A DNA stretch of 64,000 nucleotides, taken from assembly GCF_003968755.1 (NCBI RefSeq), contig NZ_RYDL01000001.1, positions 466,925-530,924 on the forward strand, given 5' to 3'. Position 1 is the stretch's first letter, and each line of letters starts with the position of its first letter. The translations under genes were made by a program, and so were the position numbers. This document shows positions 34,033 to 42,828 of the stretch, piece after piece. This DNA comes from Flavobacterium sp. RSP15 (lineage in GTDB: Bacteria; Bacteroidota; Bacteroidia; Flavobacteriales; Flavobacteriaceae). The notes beneath the pieces are model-generated. The model was given only the letters and a program-made list of their open reading frames with translations, searched no databases and was not told the origin of the DNA.

Positions 34033-34081
34033 GTTCAAGGTTTAAAGTTGTTTGCATTTCGAACAACTTTAAACCTTGAAC
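34033..34081. repeat. Perfect 20-bp inverted repeat in the trpD-trpC spacer
   Basis: GTTCAAGGTTTAAAGTTGTT (34033-34052) and its exact reverse complement (34062-34081) flank a 9-nt loop. It is followed by AAATAAAAC rather than a T run. It fills most of the 87-bp gap between two co-transcribed genes. Confidence 0.85.
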
Positions 34082-34107
34082 AAATAAAACTTTAAACAAA
34101 AAAATAA

Positions 34108-34887
34108 ATGAATATTTTAGATAAAATCATAGTTGACAAAAAAAGAGAAGTCATTCTCAAGAAATCTATCATACCAGTTTCACAATTGGAAGCATCTGTT
34201 TTTTTTGAAAAAAAGACGATCTCTTTGAGTACTAATTTACAAAAAAGCACATCCGGAATTATTGCAGAACACAAACGCCGTTCGCCCTCCAAAGCTGAAA
34301 TAAATTATAGTTTTACGGTTGAAGAAGTAACCAGAGGATATGAAAATGCAGGGGCTTGCGGGATTTCAGTATTGACTGATGGAAAATATTTTGGTGGTTC
34401 GTTAGACGATTTGCTTTTGGCAAGAGCCACAGTAAATATACCATTATTGCGAAAAGAATTCATTGTTGATGACTATCAAATATTGGAAGCCAAAGCCTAT
34501 GGAGCTGATTTAATTCTACTTATCGCAGCAATTTTAACCAGAGAAGAAATCAAATCCTTGTCTGAATTTGCCAAAAGTTTAGGACTAGAAGTTTTACTGG
34601 AGGTACACAATCAAGAGGAACTAGAAAAATCAATTATGCCTACATTAGATATGATTGGTGTAAACAATAGAAACCTAAAAACCTTTGAAGTGAATTTGGA
34701 TTTCAGCAAGCAATTAGCAGCGCAAATCCCAGATGATTTTATAAAAATTTCCGAAAGTGGGATTTCATCAATTGAAGCGATTAATGAATTAAAACCATTT
34801 GGATATAAAGGATTCCTAATTGGAGAAAACTTTATGAAAACTGATAATGCAGGTAAAGCTGCAACCGAATTTATCAGCCAACTATAA
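34108..34887 (+). CDS. trpC: Indole-3-glycerol phosphate synthase
   Basis: The 259-residue TIM barrel shows IIAEHKRRSPSKAEIN (catalytic Lys), ISVLTDGKYFGGSLDDL, PLLRKEFIVDDYQILEAKAYGADLILLIAAIL, LEVLLEVHNQEELEKS, IGVNNRNLKTFEVNL and ISESGISS. It closes the indole ring from carboxyphenylamino-deoxyribulose phosphate. It is a single-domain enzyme, not fused to TrpF. Confidence 0.97.
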   Translation: MNILDKIIVDKKREVILKKSIIPVSQLEASVFFEKKTISLSTNLQKSTSGIIAEHKRRSPSKAEINYSFTVEEVTRGYENAGACGISVLTDGKYFGGSLDDLLLARATVNIPLLRKEFIVDDYQILEAKAYGADLILLIAAILTREEIKSLSEFAKSLGLEVLLEVHNQEELEKSIMPTLDMIGVNNRNLKTFEVNLDFSKQLAAQIPDDFIKISESGISSIEAINELKPFGYKGFLIGENFMKTDNAGKAATEFISQL

Positions 34888-34890
34888 AAA

Positions 34891-34925
34891 CAACCCTGTT
34901 AGGATTTAAAATTCTAACAGGGTTG
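34891..34925. repeat. Inverted repeat in the trpC-trpF spacer
   Basis: CAACCCTGTTAG and CTAACAGGGTTG form a perfect 12-bp stem, with further A-T pairs inside. It is followed by GGTAAAG, so it is not a typical terminator. It lies inside the operon, 26 bp before trpF. Confidence 0.8.
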
Positions 34926-34951
34926 GGTAAAGTTTAAAAAAATACCATAAA

Positions 34952-35653
34952 ATGAAAAAACACACTGACAATCAAGATACTTCGGCTCGCTCCCCTTCTG
35001 GGAGGGCTGTGGTGGGGATTAAGATTTGCGGCATGAAATATCCGGATAATATACGTGAAGTAGGATCGCTCCTACCCGATTATATGGGGTTTATATTCTG
35101 GGAGAAATCAGCTCGGTATTTTGATGATGTGATTCCTGATGTACCAAAGTCGATCAGGAAAGTTGGGGTTTTTGTAAATGAAACCGTCGAAATTATTTTG
35201 GCGAAAGCTAAAAAACACGATTTGCAGGCCATTCAATTGCACGGTCACGAATCCGTTGCCTTTTGCCAGGAATTAAAAAATAAAACAGATCGTAAAATAG
35301 TTATTATAAAAGTATTCTCTGTTGATGATTCTTTTGATTTTGAGGAACTAAAACCGTTTGAAAGCGTTTGTGATTATTTTCTTTTTGATACCAAAGGAAA
35401 ATTACCCGGCGGAAACGGAACCACATTTGATTGGAAAGTATTAGAAAAATATCCGTCAAGCAAACCGTTCTTCCTGAGTGGGGGAATCGGAATTGATGAA
35501 ATGGATGCAGTGAATGAAATGTTGAAAACCAATTTACCTCTTTACGCTATTGATGTAAATAGTAAATTTGAAATAGAACCCGGATTAAAAAACATACAAT
35601 TATGCAGAGACGCGCTGCTGTCCGTCTCTACAGATAACAAAATAAAAAAATAA
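34952..35653 (+). CDS. trpF: Phosphoribosylanthranilate isomerase with repeat-derived ends
   Basis: The core from about residue 22 is normal Trp[86 protein letters not shown] and [18 protein letters not shown]. TrpF usually begins only a few residues before KICGMK; here about 20 extra residues come first. Their DNA (34983-35020) matches the GC-rich repeat of the trpE-trpG spacer. The last residues (RDALLSVST) are encoded by the GCAGAGACG palindrome. GTG codons at 35009 and 35012 are possible alternative starts. It isomerises phosphoribosylanthranilate. Confidence 0.93.
   Translation: MKKHTDNQDTSARSPSGRAVVGIKICGMKYPDNIREVGSLLPDYMGFIFWEKSARYFDDVIPDVPKSIRKVGVFVNETVEIILAKAKKHDLQAIQLHGHESVAFCQELKNKTDRKIVIIKVFSVDDSFDFEELKPFESVCDYFLFDTKGKLPGGNGTTFDWKVLEKYPSSKPFFLSGGIGIDEMDAVNEMLKTNLPLYAIDVNSKFEIEPGLKNIQLCRDALLSVSTDNKIKK
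34983..35020. repeat. GC-rich dispersed repeat inside the 5' coding part of trpF
   Basis: CGGCTCGCTCCCCTTCTGGG and the following AGGGCTGTGGTGGGGATT align with the reverse complement of 32247-32283 at most positions (GGCTC, CCCTTC, GGGAGGG, GGGGATT shared in order). It contributes in-frame codons upstream of the conserved TrpF start. Confidence 0.75.
35604..35631. repeat. Dispersed palindromic repeat, GCAGAGACG type (copy 2), in the trpF 3' end
   Basis: GCAGAGACG (35604-35612) and CGTCTCTAC (35623-35631) bracket CGCTGCTGTC. It differs from the copy at 15425-15452 at only a few bases. It encodes the tail of TrpF and runs to 22 bp before the stop codon. Confidence 0.8.
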
Positions 35654-35658
35654 AAATT

Positions 35659-36840
35659 ATGTCATACAATGTCAACGAAAAAGGCTACTACGGTGAATTT
35701 GGAGGTGCCTACATTCCTGAAATGTTATATCCAAATGTAGAAGAATTACGCCAAAATTATTTAAAAATTACAGCTGAACCAGAATTTCAAGCTGAATTTA
35801 ATGCTTTGCTAAAAGAATATGTGGGTCGTCCTACACCTCTTTATTTTGCAAAACGCTTATCAGAGCAATACAATACTAAAATCTACCTAAAAAGAGAAGA
35901 TTTATGCCACACTGGGGCACACAAAATAAACAATACTATTGGGCAAATTTTGTTAGCCAAACGCCTAGGAAAAAAAAGAATCATTGCCGAAACCGGTGCT
36001 GGTCAGCATGGTGTAGCCACAGCAACCGTTTGTGCCTTAATGGGAATGGAATGCATCGTGTATATGGGTGAAGTTGATATTAAACGTCAAGCGCCAAATG
36101 TAGCTCGTATGAAAATGTTGGGAGCGGAGGTTCGTCCAGCACTGTCTGGATCAAGAACACTAAAAGATGCCACAAACGAAGCCATTCGCGACTGGATTAA
36201 CAACCCTGTTGATACGTACTATATCATAGGATCCGTCGTAGGACCACACCCTTATCCGGATATGGTAGCTCGTTTTCAAAGTGTCGTTTCTAAGGAAATC
36301 AAGGAACAATTACTGGAAAAAGAAGGTCGTGAAAATCCAGATTATCTAATTGCTTGCGTGGGTGGTGGTAGCAACGCTGCTGGAACCTACTATCATTTTC
36401 TGGATAACGAAGACGTGAACATAATTGCTGTTGAAGCCGCCGGTTTAGGTGTCGATTCAGGCGAAAGTGCCGCCACATCAGCCCTAGGAAAAATAGGTGT
36501 TATTCACGGTAGTAAAACCTTACTGATGCAAACTACCGATGGCCAAATCACTGAACCATATTCCATTTCAGCAGGACTGGATTATCCGGGTGTTGGACCT
36601 ATGCACGCCAATTTATTCACCACCGGAAGAGCACAATTCATCTCAATTACGGATGAGCAAGCCATGCAATGGGGAATCAAATTATCTCAAATGGAAGGGC
36701 TTATTCCTGCTATCGAAAGTGCGCATGCCTTTGCTGTTCTTGACGAAATGAAATTCAAACCGGAAGATGTGGTAGTTATCAATCTTTCCGGTCGTGGCGA
36801 TAAAGATTTGAATACTTATATTGATTATTTTAAATTATGA
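35659..36840 (+). CDS. trpB: Tryptophan synthase beta chain
   Basis: The 393-residue PLP enzyme has the Schiff-base lysine Lys89 in HTGAHKINN, the phosphate-binding loop [25 protein letters not shown] at the start, and [35 protein letters not shown]. It condenses indole with serine to give tryptophan and works as an alpha2-beta2 complex with TrpA. It starts 5 bp after trpF. The matching trpA is separated from it by a small extra gene and a repeat-rich spacer. Confidence 0.98.
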   Translation: MSYNVNEKGYYGEFGGAYIPEMLYPNVEELRQNYLKITAEPEFQAEFNALLKEYVGRPTPLYFAKRLSEQYNTKIYLKREDLCHTGAHKINNTIGQILLAKRLGKKRIIAETGAGQHGVATATVCALMGMECIVYMGEVDIKRQAPNVARMKMLGAEVRPALSGSRTLKDATNEAIRDWINNPVDTYYIIGSVVGPHPYPDMVARFQSVVSKEIKEQLLEKEGRENPDYLIACVGGGSNAAGTYYHFLDNEDVNIIAVEAAGLGVDSGESAATSALGKIGVIHGSKTLLMQTTDGQITEPYSISAGLDYPGVGPMHANLFTTGRAQFISITDEQAMQWGIKLSQMEGLIPAIESAHAFAVLDEMKFKPEDVVVINLSGRGDKDLNTYIDYFKL

Positions 36841-36929
36841 CTAGGTTTATCCTGATATTCTTCAGGGTTTATTCCGAATTTCTTTCGGGCCGTTCCCTCG
36901 CTTCTTCTGACGTTACAGCAAGGTCAGGA

Positions 36930-37012
36930 TTTTCGTTGCAATCTTTTTTATCTCGGTTAAAAACGAGATAACAAAGTATTTTCACTGCGAACGAAGTTCA
37001 CTGAACTCCAAT
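36930..37012. repeat. Composite dispersed repeat between trpB and the GGCT gene
   Basis: The 258-bp gap 36841-37098 has no gene. It contains GTTGCAATCTTTTTTAT (36935-36951), identical over 17 bp to the reverse strand at 56757-56773. A TATCTCG/CGAGATA hairpin follows (36949-36970). A 22-bp block beginning ACGAAGTTCACT (36991-37012) is repeated exactly at 44009-44030. These are modules of an interspersed repeat family. Confidence 0.75.
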
Positions 37013-37098
37013 AAGAGATAAGAGTATAATGAAGTAAACCTTAACGCTAACGAAACAACATAAAATGACGTTCAATTCACATTTTCAAAACAGAAATT

Positions 37099-37419
37099 AT
37101 GGAAAAAATATTCGCTTACGGCAGCTTACAAAATGAGGATATACAAAAAGATCTTTTTGGACGTATTCTTGAGGGAACACCACAAACACTAATTGGTTAC
37201 ATCGTAAAAGAAATCCAAATTGAAGAAGAATTTGGAGTAGTGCGCTATCCCATCATTACGCAAACAGAAAAACCGGAAGACACCATTAACGGAATGGTAT
37301 ACTCCATAACCACAAAGGAACTCCATCAATCCGATCTTTACGAAGGATTGCATTATAAACGCATTGAAGTACATTTGCAATCCGACCAAAAAGCATGGGC
37401 ATACAGTGCTGCAATTTAA
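37099..37419 (+). CDS. Gamma-glutamylcyclotransferase-like (GGCT/AIG2) protein
   Basis: The 106-residue protein has the family start IFAYGSLQNEDIQKDLFGR (substrate loop YGSL), GMVYSITTKELHQSDLYEGLHYKRIEV with the likely catalytic Glu in LYEG, and AWAYSA. This small fold cyclises gamma-glutamyl amines or, in other members, has unknown substrates. It lies between trpB and trpA, in the same direction, without a terminator. Whether it takes part in tryptophan metabolism is not known, and the place may be accidental. Confidence 0.87.
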   Translation: MEKIFAYGSLQNEDIQKDLFGRILEGTPQTLIGYIVKEIQIEEEFGVVRYPIITQTEKPEDTINGMVYSITTKELHQSDLYEGLHYKRIEVHLQSDQKAWAYSAAI

Positions 37420-37480
37420 ACATTCCAATTAAAACTCTAAGGTAAAAAAGATCCTAAAAATAGAATAAAAAAATACAAAA

Positions 37481-38242
37481 ATGAATCGAATAAATCAAAA
37501 ATTACAAGAGACTAAGAAGATACTTTCCATCTACTTCTCCGCAGGATATCCAAACCTTAACGACACGGTACAAATCATTCAGGATTTAGAGAAAAATGGC
37601 GTGGATATGATTGAAATTGGACTGCCGTTCAGTGATCCGCTTGCTGATGGTCCGACAATACAAGCCAGTTCTACACAAGCGTTGCACAACGGGATAACTA
37701 CCCAAGTGCTGTTTGACCAACTCAAGGACGTTCGTAAAACAGTATCCATTCCTTTAGTGATTATGGGGTATTTCAACCCAATATTACAATACGGAATAGA
37801 AAATTTTTGTCAAAAATGTGCGGAGATTGGTATTGACGGGTTAATCATTCCCGATCTTCCCGTTGACGTATATGCAGATGAATATAAAACTACTTTCGAA
37901 AAATACGGAATTAAAAATATTTTCCTAATTACGCCACAAACATCCGAAGAGCGCATTAACTTTATTGACAGTGTTTCTGATGGATTTATTTACATGGTAA
38001 GTTCCGCGAGCGTTACGGGATCACAATCTGGTTTTGGAAGCGTTCAAGAAAACTATTTCAAACGTATTGCCGATATGAATCTTAAAAATCCTCAAGTAAT
38101 AGGTTTTGGAATCAATAATAAGGAAACCTTTAATCAAGCCACTCAATTTGCTAAAGGAGCAATTATAGGAAGTGCTTTCATTCAGCATTTAACTGAAAAT
38201 GGTACTGGTAAAATAAAAGAATATGTAAACGCAATTCGATAA
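37481..38242 (+). CDS. trpA: Tryptophan synthase alpha chain
   Basis: The 253-residue TIM barrel carries catalytic Glu45 and Asp56 in MIEIGLPFSDPLADGPT, the same 11-residue spacing as E. coli Glu49/Asp60. SSASVTGSQSGFG (phosphate loop), GFGINNKETF and GAIIGSAFIQHL follow. It splits indole-3-glycerol phosphate into indole and glyceraldehyde 3-phosphate and passes indole to TrpB. It is the last gene of the trp operon, and a terminator follows. Confidence 0.98.
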   Translation: MNRINQKLQETKKILSIYFSAGYPNLNDTVQIIQDLEKNGVDMIEIGLPFSDPLADGPTIQASSTQALHNGITTQVLFDQLKDVRKTVSIPLVIMGYFNPILQYGIENFCQKCAEIGIDGLIIPDLPVDVYADEYKTTFEKYGIKNIFLITPQTSEERINFIDSVSDGFIYMVSSASVTGSQSGFGSVQENYFKRIADMNLKNPQVIGFGINNKETFNQATQFAKGAIIGSAFIQHLTENGTGKIKEYVNAIR

Positions 38243-38264
38243 ACAACTTCTATTATATAAAATC

Positions 38265-38303
38265 AAACGGTGTTTACAGTTCCTTTAAGCACCGTTTTTT
38301 TAT
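38265..38303 (+). terminator. Terminator of the trp operon
   Basis: AAACGGTG (38265-38272) and CACCGTTT (38290-38297) form an 8-bp stem, followed by a T run. It is 22 bp past the trpA stop codon. Confidence 0.8.
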
Positions 38304-38670
38304 AACCGTTTAGCTAAAAAAAAGCCTTTTTCATATTTTGTCAAGAAATATTCTTATACTAACGCAATAAATAAAAATCATCGTCTCATGAAAAAAAAGG
38401 TAGATTTAAGCCATTTTTATGAATCGTAAGTACAAATGCGTGGGATTATAAGAAATCACAATAAATACAAAACAAAATTGAAAATTATTCCTCTAATGCT
38501 GATATACTTAGAAAACAATTGCTTTTATAGAATTACATTAATTCCACAATCAGTATTAACACTGCGTCTATAAATTTAATTTTGTTTAATTAATTGTTAA
38601 AAAAGTTAAACAATGAATTTTAAAATGTACATTTGAATAAACAAATAATTTTAAACTTAAAAAATTAATT
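38304..38670. other. Spacer between the trp operon and the fasciclin gene
   Basis: About 370 bp of A/T-rich sequence. A 13-codon frame at 38388 (MKKKVDLSHFYES) has no support. TACATTTG at 38628-38635 is an exact -7 element for the downstream gene. No RNA gene or repeat is visible. Confidence 0.6.
38628..38635 (+). promoter_or_regulatory. Likely -7 element of the fasciclin gene
   Basis: TACATTTG matches TAnnTTTG exactly, 36 bp upstream of the start codon. Confidence 0.55.
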
Positions 38671-39255
38671 ATGAAATTAGTAAAAACAATTACCACATTT
38701 GTATTATTAGGAGTAATTACAACTTCTTGTGGAGAAAAAAAGAAAGCAGAATCAGCTGAAATGACAGATTCTACTGCCGTAGCAATGGACACAACAGCCG
38801 TAGTTGAAACACCAAATATAGTAGGTGTAGCTGCGGGCAATGCAGATTTCACAACACTTGTTACTGCCGTAAAAGCAGCAGGATTAGTTGAAACATTAAG
38901 CGGAGAAGGTCCGTTTACTGTATTTGCACCTACCAATGAAGCATTTGCAAAACTACCTGCGGGAACTGTAGATGGTTTATTGAAACCAGAAAGTTTAGAT
39001 AAACTTAAAGCTGTATTAACCTATCATGTTGTAGCAGGAAAATTTGAAGCTGCCGCAGTGATTGAGGCCATAAACAAAAATAACGGAAAATATACAGTAA
39101 CTACTGTTCAAGGTGGTACGATTGTTTTAAGCCTTAAAGATGGAAAAGTAATCCTAACAGATGCAAATGGAGGAACTTCTACAGTAGTTCTTGCTGATGT
39201 AGCGGCTTCAAACGGGGTAATCCACGCGATTGATACAGTGGTTATGCCCAAATAA
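38671..39255 (+). CDS. Fasciclin-domain lipoprotein
   Basis: The 194-residue protein has a signal peptide with lipidated Cys20 (GVITTSC) and a linker rich in Ala/Thr/Glu. One fasciclin (FAS1) domain follows (about 60-193): [49 protein letters not shown] and [17 protein letters not shown]1 domains mediate adhesion or polymer contact at the cell surface. It stands alone with its own promoter and a strong terminator. Confidence 0.95.
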   Translation: MKLVKTITTFVLLGVITTSCGEKKKAESAEMTDSTAVAMDTTAVVETPNIVGVAAGNADFTTLVTAVKAAGLVETLSGEGPFTVFAPTNEAFAKLPAGTVDGLLKPESLDKLKAVLTYHVVAGKFEAAAVIEAINKNNGKYTVTTVQGGTIVLSLKDGKVILTDANGGTSTVVLADVAASNGVIHAIDTVVMPK

Positions 39256-39275
39256 GATATTATAATACTTTTAAA

Positions 39276-39316
39276 AAAAGAGGCTGGCTCAAAATAAAAA
39301 TGAGCCAGCCTCTTTT
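39276..39316. terminator. Strong terminator after the fasciclin gene
   Basis: AAAAGAGGCTGGCTCA and TGAGCCAGCCTCTTTT form a perfect 16-bp stem with an AAATAAAAA loop, 21 bp past the stop codon. Confidence 0.92.
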
Positions 39317-39752
39317 GTTTATATTTCAAAAAGGGAAAACCTACAATTTCCAAAAAGCTATTTCACTCTCAAGAAAGTGAGTTAAAAAGAAGCTTATTCA
39401 GCTGCTTTTTTTTATAAATATACCAATACGGACTTCATATAGGGCAAGATGTATAAATATTTTGGCCGCATCTGCCGTGTCGGGATGGACGGAGTCCTTT
39501 GTAATATAGTTGATTAAAAATAGTAATATTGCGATCACTTTCATCTTCCCCCATCATTCACTACACGAACTAGAAAACCCTGTGGAACTACCTCTTTATA
39601 AGGAGCAGACAAAAAAATATTTTGCAATTGATGAGAGGCCTTAAAAGTGGTTTTTTTGAGCTATCGTACAACTACATAAGCGTGATTACATACCTAAAAA
39701 TTAATTTAATAAAACAAAAATAATCGTTTGTTCTATTAATTTTTAGTACCAA
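39317..39752. other. Long spacer with a possible structured segment
   Basis: This part of a 544-bp gap between convergent genes has no gene. At 39430-39497 an outer GGACT/AGTCC pair encloses GGCAAGATG (39443-39451) and CATCTGCC (39469-39476), which pair with one bulged A. The section is more GC-rich than its surroundings. It could be a small RNA, a repeat relic or chance. Nothing is recognised in the rest. Confidence 0.35.
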
Positions 39753-39778
39753 AAAGGGCTGTCAATTGACAGCCCTTT
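39753..39778. terminator. Terminator after the TonB-dependent receptor
   Basis: A perfect 26-bp palindrome, AAAGGGCTGTCAA and its complement, is followed on the minus strand by T residues. It lies 21 bp past the receptor stop codon. Confidence 0.88.
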
Positions 39779-39799
39779 ATAATTAATTAAATACTTAAA

Positions 39800-42529
39800 T
39801 TAGAATTTATAGTTTAATGATAAATTAAACATTGTTCCTAATTGGCTAAAGTGATATCCATCATACGTCATTTGAGAGTAACGTTGGTTGAAAGTAATCA
39901 AGTCAGACTGTTCTTTGATGCCTACTGCATTATTTATTAAAGCCGTTCCAGCTGCATTCTCCGCTTTGAATTTCCATTCTGGTAGAACGTTTAATAAATT
40001 ATTTACGTTTAGAGATACCGTTAATTTCTCTGTTGCAGAAAACGTAACGCCTAAGTCAGTAACTACTTTAGTTAAAAATTCGATTCTTAAATTGTCACTC
40101 ATACCTGCGTTTTTGAATTTTGTAGGTCCAAAAACAGTATTGTTTAATGAGAACCCAAATTTACCAATTTCGTAATCTCCACCAAAAATATACTTAAATT
40201 TTGGTCTTGATGTAAAAAGTAATGCTTCCTGAGTAGCGTCAATAATAGTTTGATTTGCTAAAGGGCCAGATAAGTTTTTAACACTTTGAGGATCTTTTAC
40301 CGCTCCGTCTCTTTCATTTTCGAAGGTGTAATTTCCAGAGAAATTAAGTGCTAATTTTCCTGTTCCTAATAAAATGTTTCTATAGCTGGCAACAACATCC
40401 ACTCCAGAAGTTTTAGTATCCATACCGTTTACAAAGAAGCTTTGTCTGTTAGTAGGATCGCCATTTGTATCAACTTCAAATGCAATTTCATTACTTAGTA
40501 ATACTCTGTCTTTAACTTTAATATTATAGTAGTCTAGCGTAAAGGTGAAATCTTTAGACGGTTTTAATCCAAAACCTAAAGTTAAGTTGTTCGATTTTTC
40601 AGCATCTAATTTAGGTATTCCATTTTGTCTAGCTGCAGATGAAACATTGTTTATCAAACCTGTAACTACAATGGCTCCACCAGCTTCGAAAGAGGATTGT
40701 GATTTTTGAGTGTAAATTTGGTGTAATGATGGCGCTCTAAAACCAGTTGAAAGCGAACCTCGTAAAGTGATTTTGTCATCTAGGAATTTATATCTTGAAC
40801 TTACTTTCCAAACGGTTGCTCCACCAAAATCACTATAATCTTCATAACGTACAGTTCCGTTAACCAAGAAATCTTCGGTTACATCATACGCAACATCAAA
40901 ATAGCCACCTAAATTGTACCGATTAAATTTTCCTGAATTCTCAGGAGTATTTCCTTGGAATGAATCTGCTCCAAGACCAACATAAGAAGCTTCATCACCA
41001 GCTATAATTTCAAAATTCTCTGTTCTGAATTCAGATCCAAAACCAATGCTGATTTTATCAGATACCACTTTAGAAATGTCTAAGTTTCCAACGATATGAT
41101 TGAATGATGTTCCTCCTGGTCTGAATGAAATTGGGCTTAAACCACCGTAAACAAAATCATATGTTGCTGGATCTCCATCAAAGTCTGACCTATTGTGAGA
41201 ATTACTAACCGTATAGCTTTGTTTGTTACCGCCTGTTGTAATACTAGCATCTGTATTCCATTCATTTTTAGTAGATTTATACCCTATTGTAGCATTATAA
41301 TCATTCAAATCTCCAGTAAAAGTAGGTACATACCCCAAATAAGAACTTGGATTTGTTCCATCTCCAAATAAATCTAATAGATAAGGAAACTCCTCTAGTG
41401 TTCTCCAATATGGAGTTCTGTAGTTAGCAAATGAGTTTACTTTCTTGTAAACATAAGCGGCATTATAATATAACTGCGTATTTTCAGTATAATTAATACC
41501 ACCATTTACTAAGAATTTTGCAGCAGCAGTTTCTGGAGAACCATTCACATTACCAGCATCCGGATATTTAGCAAGAAAAGCTTGGACATCAGCTAAAGGT
41601 GCTCCAAAACCTGTATTTCCATTAGCTTCAGCAGCTGCGTCAACTTTCCCAGGTCTGTTGGCCAGGTTCACTTTAGAAAAATCTACTGTATAATTGACAA
41701 ATCCTCTATCGCCTACAGTAGATCCATTATTTAAACTTACACCTAACATTTCGCCGTCGCCTTCAGAAGTAACGCCACTTCTTAATGTTACAGATCCGTA
41801 ATTAGTATTCTTTTTCAATATAATATTCATAACTCCGGCAATCGCATCTGATCCGTATTGTGCTGATGCTCCATCACGAAGTATTTCTACTCTTTCGATA
41901 GCATCTGTAGGAATTGCAGAAATGTCTGCACCCGTCTCACCACGTCCTGGAGAGGTTTGCGTATACAGCAAAGAACTCATGTTTTTACGCTTCCCGTTGA
42001 TAAGGATCAAGGTTCTGCTAGGTCCCATGTTTCTGATTTCATACGGATCCAGTAATGAAGTCGCATCGTTTACAGGTGTTTGAACCGTGTTGAACGATGG
42101 AATTTTGTACTGCAATGCTTTGTCAAAAGTCGCTTGTCCGGTTGAGGCTAAATCCTTTGCAGAAATGACATCAATAGGCAGCGCTGATGTGGTATTACTT
42201 CTTGGCGCTGTTCTGGTTCCTGTAACTACAACTTCATTTAAATTTTGTCCACCTTCTTCAGATAAGACAACATTTAGAACAGAAGCGGTAACCACTTTTT
42301 CTAACTTGGCAAAACCTACATAGCTAAAAACTAGAGTAGCTCCTTCTTTAACTTTTATCTTGTACGCTCCATCCATATCAGTAGAAACCCCATTTTGAGT
42401 TCCTTTTTCAATAATATTAACACCCGGCAAGCCGCTGCCTGTGTCATCTTTGACGGTACCCGAGACTTCTTTTTGTGCAAAAAGCACCGAGATGTTGAGT
42501 AGAAATAATAACAATACGAATTTTTTCAT
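39800..42529 (-). CDS. TonB-dependent receptor with carboxypeptidase-like N-terminal domain
   Basis: From the ATG at 42529 the protein has 909 residues. It starts with a signal peptide (MKKFVLLLFLLNISVLFAQ), a carboxypeptidase-regulatory-like domain (about 20-95), LNEVVVTGTR, and a plug with YEIRNMGPSRTLILINGKRKN and VEILRDGASAQYGSDAIAGVMNIILKK. A 22-strand-type barrel with C-terminal aromatic end YKF follows. An upstream ATG at 42592 would add 21 residues before the signal peptide and is rejected. No SusD partner is adjacent, so it belongs to the general receptor group; the substrate is unknown. Confidence 0.94.
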   Translation of the reverse strand: MKKFVLLLFLLNISVLFAQKEVSGTVKDDTGSGLPGVNIIEKGTQNGVSTDMDGAYKIKVKEGATLVFSYVGFAKLEKVVTASVLNVVLSEEGGQNLNEVVVTGTRTAPRSNTTSALPIDVISAKDLASTGQATFDKALQYKIPSFNTVQTPVNDATSLLDPYEIRNMGPSRTLILINGKRKNMSSLLYTQTSPGRGETGADISAIPTDAIERVEILRDGASAQYGSDAIAGVMNIILKKNTNYGSVTLRSGVTSEGDGEMLGVSLNNGSTVGDRGFVNYTVDFSKVNLANRPGKVDAAAEANGNTGFGAPLADVQAFLAKYPDAGNVNGSPETAAAKFLVNGGINYTENTQLYYNAAYVYKKVNSFANYRTPYWRTLEEFPYLLDLFGDGTNPSSYLGYVPTFTGDLNDYNATIGYKSTKNEWNTDASITTGGNKQSYTVSNSHNRSDFDGDPATYDFVYGGLSPISFRPGGTSFNHIVGNLDISKVVSDKISIGFGSEFRTENFEIIAGDEASYVGLGADSFQGNTPENSGKFNRYNLGGYFDVAYDVTEDFLVNGTVRYEDYSDFGGATVWKVSSRYKFLDDKITLRGSLSTGFRAPSLHQIYTQKSQSSFEAGGAIVVTGLINNVSSAARQNGIPKLDAEKSNNLTLGFGLKPSKDFTFTLDYYNIKVKDRVLLSNEIAFEVDTNGDPTNRQSFFVNGMDTKTSGVDVVASYRNILLGTGKLALNFSGNYTFENERDGAVKDPQSVKNLSGPLANQTIIDATQEALLFTSRPKFKYIFGGDYEIGKFGFSLNNTVFGPTKFKNAGMSDNLRIEFLTKVVTDLGVTFSATEKLTVSLNVNNLLNVLPEWKFKAENAAGTALINNAVGIKEQSDLITFNQRYSQMTYDGYHFSQLGTMFNLSLNYKF

Positions 42530-42680
42530 AATACTTTGAATTAAGTTTTTGGTTTGGTTTAAAATCGTCCGCAATATAAATTTTTTTAACAAAATATTAG
42601 TAAATATTTTATTTTTTTATAAAAAAAAATTCAGACCCGTTTAATCTGAAATTTTACTTATTTAAACATTTTTAAAATCT

Positions 42681-42828
42681 TATCTTTGCACACTTTTAAT
42701 GGCAGCTGCTGAATTTTAAGTTTAGCGTGTCATTCAAAAGAAAGTATCATGAAGTCGTCATGAAATCTGTTCAAAAAACAGCAAAAGTGACGACACCCTA
42801 TTCCATTTAAAATAAATATTATCTACAT
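42681..42828 (+). promoter_or_regulatory. ychF promoter and long structured leader
   Basis: TATCTTTG (42681-42688) is an exact -7 element. The leader would be about 135 nt. It contains GTCGTCA and TGACGAC as a 7-bp outer stem (about 42755-42797) around an inner CTGTT/ACAG hairpin. It also has short frames, including one of 16 codons at 42760 (MKSVQKTAKVTTPYSI). Whether these have a role is open. Confidence 0.45.

Noticed and set aside
38388..38429. 13-codon frame MKKKVDLSHFYES as a leader peptide
   Set aside because: No enriched codon, no terminator pair behind it and far from the next gene; likely chance.
42530..42592. Upstream extension of the TonB receptor frame
   Set aside because: The 21 extra residues precede a normal signal peptide starting MKKFVLLLF.
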